Part shown: positions 5,869 to 8,218 of the stretch, in pieces
How the letters are laid out: the number at the start of each line of letters is the position of its first letter
Position numbering within the stretch: the stretch's first letter is position 1
Source of the DNA: an uncultured Methylobacillus sp.
GTDB taxonomy: Bacteria > Pseudomonadota > Gammaproteobacteria > Burkholderiales > Methylophilaceae
Direction: 5' to 3'
Assembly: GCA_946481235.1 (NCBI GenBank)
Contig: CAMLME010000085.1
Span: 1-8,218, forward strand
DNA: 8,218 bases
The notes under the pieces: model-generated
What the model saw: only the letters and a program-made list of their open reading frames with translations
Told to the model about the DNA's origin: nothing
Databases searched by the model: none
Program-made: the position numbers and the translations under genes

Positions 5869-6504
5869 ATGGTAACGGCAGTGACTAGTTCCACGAGCAC
5901 CTCTTCCACGACATCGACCACCTCGGTTCAGGCGCAGCAGGATCGTTTTCTCAAGCTGCTGGTGACGCAGATGAAGAACCAGGACCCCTTGAATCCGATG
6001 GATAACGCCGAGATCACCTCGCAGATGGCGCAGCTTTCCACCGTGACCGGTATCGAAAAGCTGAACGAGACGCTGGCGGCCTTCACCAAGGCACAGGCTT
6101 TCCAGTCCGTGGACATGATCGGCCATTACGTGCTGGCGCCAGGCGAACATATGGATCTCGCCTCCGGTACGGCGCTTGGCGGCGTCGAGCTGGCAAGCGG
6201 AGCGGATGCGGTAACGGTCAAGGTCTTCGATGAGAACGGCTCGCTGGTACGCACGCTCGATCTCGGAGAGCTGGATGCCGGCGTGAACGCGTTTACCTGG
6301 GATGGCAAGAATGACGCGGGTACTGCGGTGGCAGACGGTAGCTATACCTTCACGGTGGATGCGAAGCTGAACACAGCCGCGGTAACCGCGACCAGTCTCG
6401 CGGTAGGCAAGGTGCAGAGCGTGCTGATGGACGATTTTGGTCCGGCATTGAGTGTGAGCGGCATGGGGCTGGTGGAGCTGGGCGACATCAAGCAGGTGCT
6501 GTAG
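5869..6504 (+). CDS. flgD: Flagellar hook capping / assembly scaffold protein FlgD
   Basis: The protein has 211 residues. FlgD caps the growing hook so that FlgE subunits polymerise, and is then lost. The conserved N-terminal segment DRFLKLLVTQMKNQDPLNPM (25-44) is followed by ITSQMAQLSTVTGIEKLN. The C-terminal half holds the FlgD Ig-like region, with DENGSLVRTLDLGELDAG, FTWDGKNDAG and DGSYTFTVDA. Residues 3-19 are almost all Ser and Thr, as expected for a flexible export signal region. AAGGAAAGG lies just upstream of the ATG, giving a strong ribosome binding site. It is third in the operon, in canonical order. Confidence 0.96.
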   Translation: MVTAVTSSTSTSSTTSTTSVQAQQDRFLKLLVTQMKNQDPLNPMDNAEITSQMAQLSTVTGIEKLNETLAAFTKAQAFQSVDMIGHYVLAPGEHMDLASGTALGGVELASGADAVTVKVFDENGSLVRTLDLGELDAGVNAFTWDGKNDAGTAVADGSYTFTVDAKLNTAAVTATSLAVGKVQSVLMDDFGPALSVSGMGLVELGDIKQVL

Positions 6505-6519
6505 TCGATCTCCAAAATT

Positions 6520-6537
6520 AAGGATAGAAAAGGATAG
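6520..6537 (+). promoter_or_regulatory. Tandem ribosome binding sites before flgE
   Basis: The octamer AAGGATAG occurs twice, at 6520-6527 and 6530-6537, spaced 10 nt apart in the 37-bp gap between flgD and flgE. The second copy's AAGGA ends 7 nt before the flgE ATG at 6542 and is the better placed Shine-Dalgarno. The first could act as a standby site for ribosome loading. High hook protein demand would fit this, but the role of the extra copy is inference. Confidence 0.5.
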
Positions 6538-6541
6538 CAAA

Positions 6542-7816
6542 ATGGGGTTTCAGCAAGGTTTGAGCGGTCTTAACACCGCTTCCAAGAATCTGGATGTGAT
6601 CGGCAACAACGTCGCCAATGCCACTACGGTGGGTTTCAAATCGGGACAAGCGCAGTTTGCCGACGTATTTGCGGCGTCGCTGACCGGCGCCGGCAGCTCG
6701 CCGGTGGGGCTGGGCTCCAAGCTCTCCACCATCGTGCAGCAGTTCACCCAGGGCAACATCACCGCCACCAACAATCCGCTCGACCTCGCGATCAACGGCG
6801 GCGGCTTCTTCCGCGTGACGGATGCCGCTGGTACTCCCTACTACAGCCGCAACGGCCAGTTCCAGGTTGACAAGAATGGCCAGATCGTCAATAGCCAGGG
6901 CTTGCGGGTGACCGGCTACATGGCCGACAGTACCGGCGCCATCGTGCAGGGCAATCTGCAGGAAATCACCATCCCGATCTCGGATATCGCGCCGCAGGCC
7001 ACAGGTACGAGTGCCTCCGCCACTGGCGTGGAGGCGGAGCTGAAACTGGACAGTACCGAAGATCCGATCGCCACCGCGTTCGATTCCGCCGATCCGACCA
7101 CCTACAACTACTCGACCTCGACCTCGATCTACGACAGCCTGGGCAACGCCAGTATCCTGACCATGTATTTCCAGAAGACTGCAGCCAGCACTTGGGACGT
7201 CCACACAACGCTGACGCCGCCGGACGGCACGCCCGTCGATATCACGCCCGCCACCGTGCCGACCATCGTGTTCGACTCCGACGGCCTGATTGATGCGACT
7301 GCTTCGACGGAGTTGACCAATGGCGCGTTCACCCAGACCATAACCGCTGGGCAATTGGGTACCGGCGCATCAGCCATGTCCTTCGCAGTGGATTTCACCG
7401 GCACCGTGCAGTGGGGCGGCGAATCGACGGTCATCGACTTGGCGCAGGACGGTTTCGCTTCGGGCAGCCTGACGGGCTTCACGATTTCCGATGACGGCAT
7501 ACTGCTCGGTCGCTATTCCAACGGCCAGTCCAAGAACCTGGCGCAGCTCGTGCTGGCGAACTTCCGCAATCCGCAGGGTCTGCAGCCGCAGGGCAACAAC
7601 GTGTGGGCGGAGAGCGCGACCTCCGGCCCGGCCCTGCTTGGGGTGCCGCAGAGCGGCCAGTTCGGCGCAATCCAGTCGTCGGCGGTGGAGGACTCGAATG
7701 TCGACCTGACCGCCGAGCTGGTAAACATGATCACCGCGCAGCGTGTGTATCAGGCCAATGCGCAGACTATCAAAACGCAGGATGCAGTGCTGCAGACACT
7801 GGTTAACCTCCGTTGA
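6542..7816 (+). CDS. flgE: Flagellar hook protein FlgE
   Basis: The protein has 424 residues, within the normal range for FlgE, the subunit of the hook that acts as the universal joint. The N-terminus has the rod/hook family helix with GLSGLNTASKNLDVIGNNVA (6-25) and ANATTVGFKS. TNNPLDLAINGGGFFRV and YSRNGQF follow as expected. The middle, about 145-330, is a Thr-, Ser- and Asp-rich stretch that corresponds to the exposed D1/D2 domains. The C-terminus closes with NVDLTAELVNMITAQRVYQA and NAQTIKTQDAVLQTLVNL. It is translated from a strong AAGGA site and ends 10 bp before flgF, with which it is probably coupled. Confidence 0.97.
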   Translation: MGFQQGLSGLNTASKNLDVIGNNVANATTVGFKSGQAQFADVFAASLTGAGSSPVGLGSKLSTIVQQFTQGNITATNNPLDLAINGGGFFRVTDAAGTPYYSRNGQFQVDKNGQIVNSQGLRVTGYMADSTGAIVQGNLQEITIPISDIAPQATGTSASATGVEAELKLDSTEDPIATAFDSADPTTYNYSTSTSIYDSLGNASILTMYFQKTAASTWDVHTTLTPPDGTPVDITPATVPTIVFDSDGLIDATASTELTNGAFTQTITAGQLGTGASAMSFAVDFTGTVQWGGESTVIDLAQDGFASGSLTGFTISDDGILLGRYSNGQSKNLAQLVLANFRNPQGLQPQGNNVWAESATSGPALLGVPQSGQFGAIQSSAVEDSNVDLTAELVNMITAQRVYQANAQTIKTQDAVLQTLVNLR

Positions 7817-7826
7817 TGACTAGCTG

Positions 7827-8218
7827 ATGGATCGTCTTCTCTATATTGCGATGAACGGTGCCAAGCACAGCATGCTTCAGCAGGCTGTGACGGCGCAGAA
7901 TCTCGCCAATATCTCCACCACCGCCTACAAGGCGCAAAGTCATGCATTTCGTGCTGTGCCGGTTGTGGGGCAGGGTGCACCGACGCGTACTTTCGTGGTG
8001 GATTCGACGCCGCGCGCCGACCTTTCGACAGGCGGTATCCGCAGCACCGGTCGTCCGCTGGACGTCGCTATCAACGGCAGCGGCTGGATCGCGGTGCAGG
8101 ACAGTGCCGGGCAGGAAGCCTATACCCGCAACGGCAGCCTGCAGGTTGGCATCAACGGCCTGCTGGTGACCAGCAACGGCCTGCCGGTGATGGGCGACGG
8201 CGGCCCGATCACGATTCC
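7827..8218 (+). CDS. flgF: Flagellar proximal rod protein FlgF, 3'-truncated by window edge
   Basis: The first 130 codons are visible and the frame is open to the end of the window. FlgF is a proximal rod subunit between FlgB/FlgC and the distal rod FlgG. The N-terminus MDRLLYIAMNGAKHSMLQQA (1-20) is diagnostic, followed by NLANISTTAYKAQ, FRAVPV, TRTFVVDSTPRADLSTGG, TGRPLDVAINGSGWIAV, EAYTRNGSLQV and GLPVMGDGGPI. The position after flgE is canonical, and flgG would be expected next. There is no clear Shine-Dalgarno before the ATG; translation probably depends on ribosomes finishing flgE 10 nt upstream. Confidence 0.95.
   Translation, partial: MDRLLYIAMNGAKHSMLQQAVTAQNLANISTTAYKAQSHAFRAVPVVGQGAPTRTFVVDSTPRADLSTGGIRSTGRPLDVAINGSGWIAVQDSAGQEAYTRNGSLQVGINGLLVTSNGLPVMGDGGPITI

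Noticed and set aside
5827..7354. Long antisense open frames over flgD and flgE (237 and 278 codons)
   Set aside because: They lie wholly opposite clearly conserved flagellar genes, have no family-like motifs, and are typical of GC-rich coding DNA read on the other strand.

Overview
The window is a piece of a bacterial chromosome, most likely from a motile Gram-negative proteobacterium. The flagellar and c-di-GMP proteins look betaproteobacterial to me (for example Rhodocyclales or Nitrosomonadales), but that placement is memory-based and tentative. The genes are densely packed. There is no rRNA, tRNA, CRISPR array, transposase or other mobile element.

Left part (1-2286, + strand): a three-gene cassette of predicted periplasmic proteins. 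First comes the 3' part of a PQQ-dependent sugar dehydrogenase-like beta-propeller (sorbosone/glucose dehydrogenase family). It overlaps by 4 bp a small exported protein of unknown family. An exported SMP-30/gluconolactonase-like beta-propeller follows. A sigma-54-like promoter match lies in the last codons of the unknown gene, just upstream of the SMP-30-like gene.

Middle (2310-4890): flgA, the P-ring assembly chaperone, is on the - strand and converges on the SMP-30-like gene. A short intergenic region separates it from a divergent 591-residue soluble diguanylate cyclase with an intact GGEEF active site and an intact RxxD inhibitory site. The cyclase gene sits between flgA and the rod operon. 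flgM and flgN, which often follow flgA, are not here.

Right part (4891-8218, + strand): a 152-bp intergenic region holds a perfect 24-bp dyad and then a well-formed sigma-54 promoter (GG-N10-GC). This precedes the rod and hook operon flgB, flgC, flgD, flgE and the start of flgF, in canonical order and running off the right edge.

Together, flgA and flgBCDEF serve assembly of the flagellar rod, hook and P ring outside the inner membrane. The sigma-54 promoter suggests an RpoN/FleQ-like flagellar hierarchy rather than a FlhDC-driven one. The embedded cyclase suggests local coupling of c-di-GMP synthesis to flagellar gene expression or function. I see no obviously new system. The most interesting leads are the cyclase location, the dyad upstream of the sigma-54 promoter, the second sigma-54-like site in front of the SMP-30-like gene, and the unknown exported protein between two beta-propellers.
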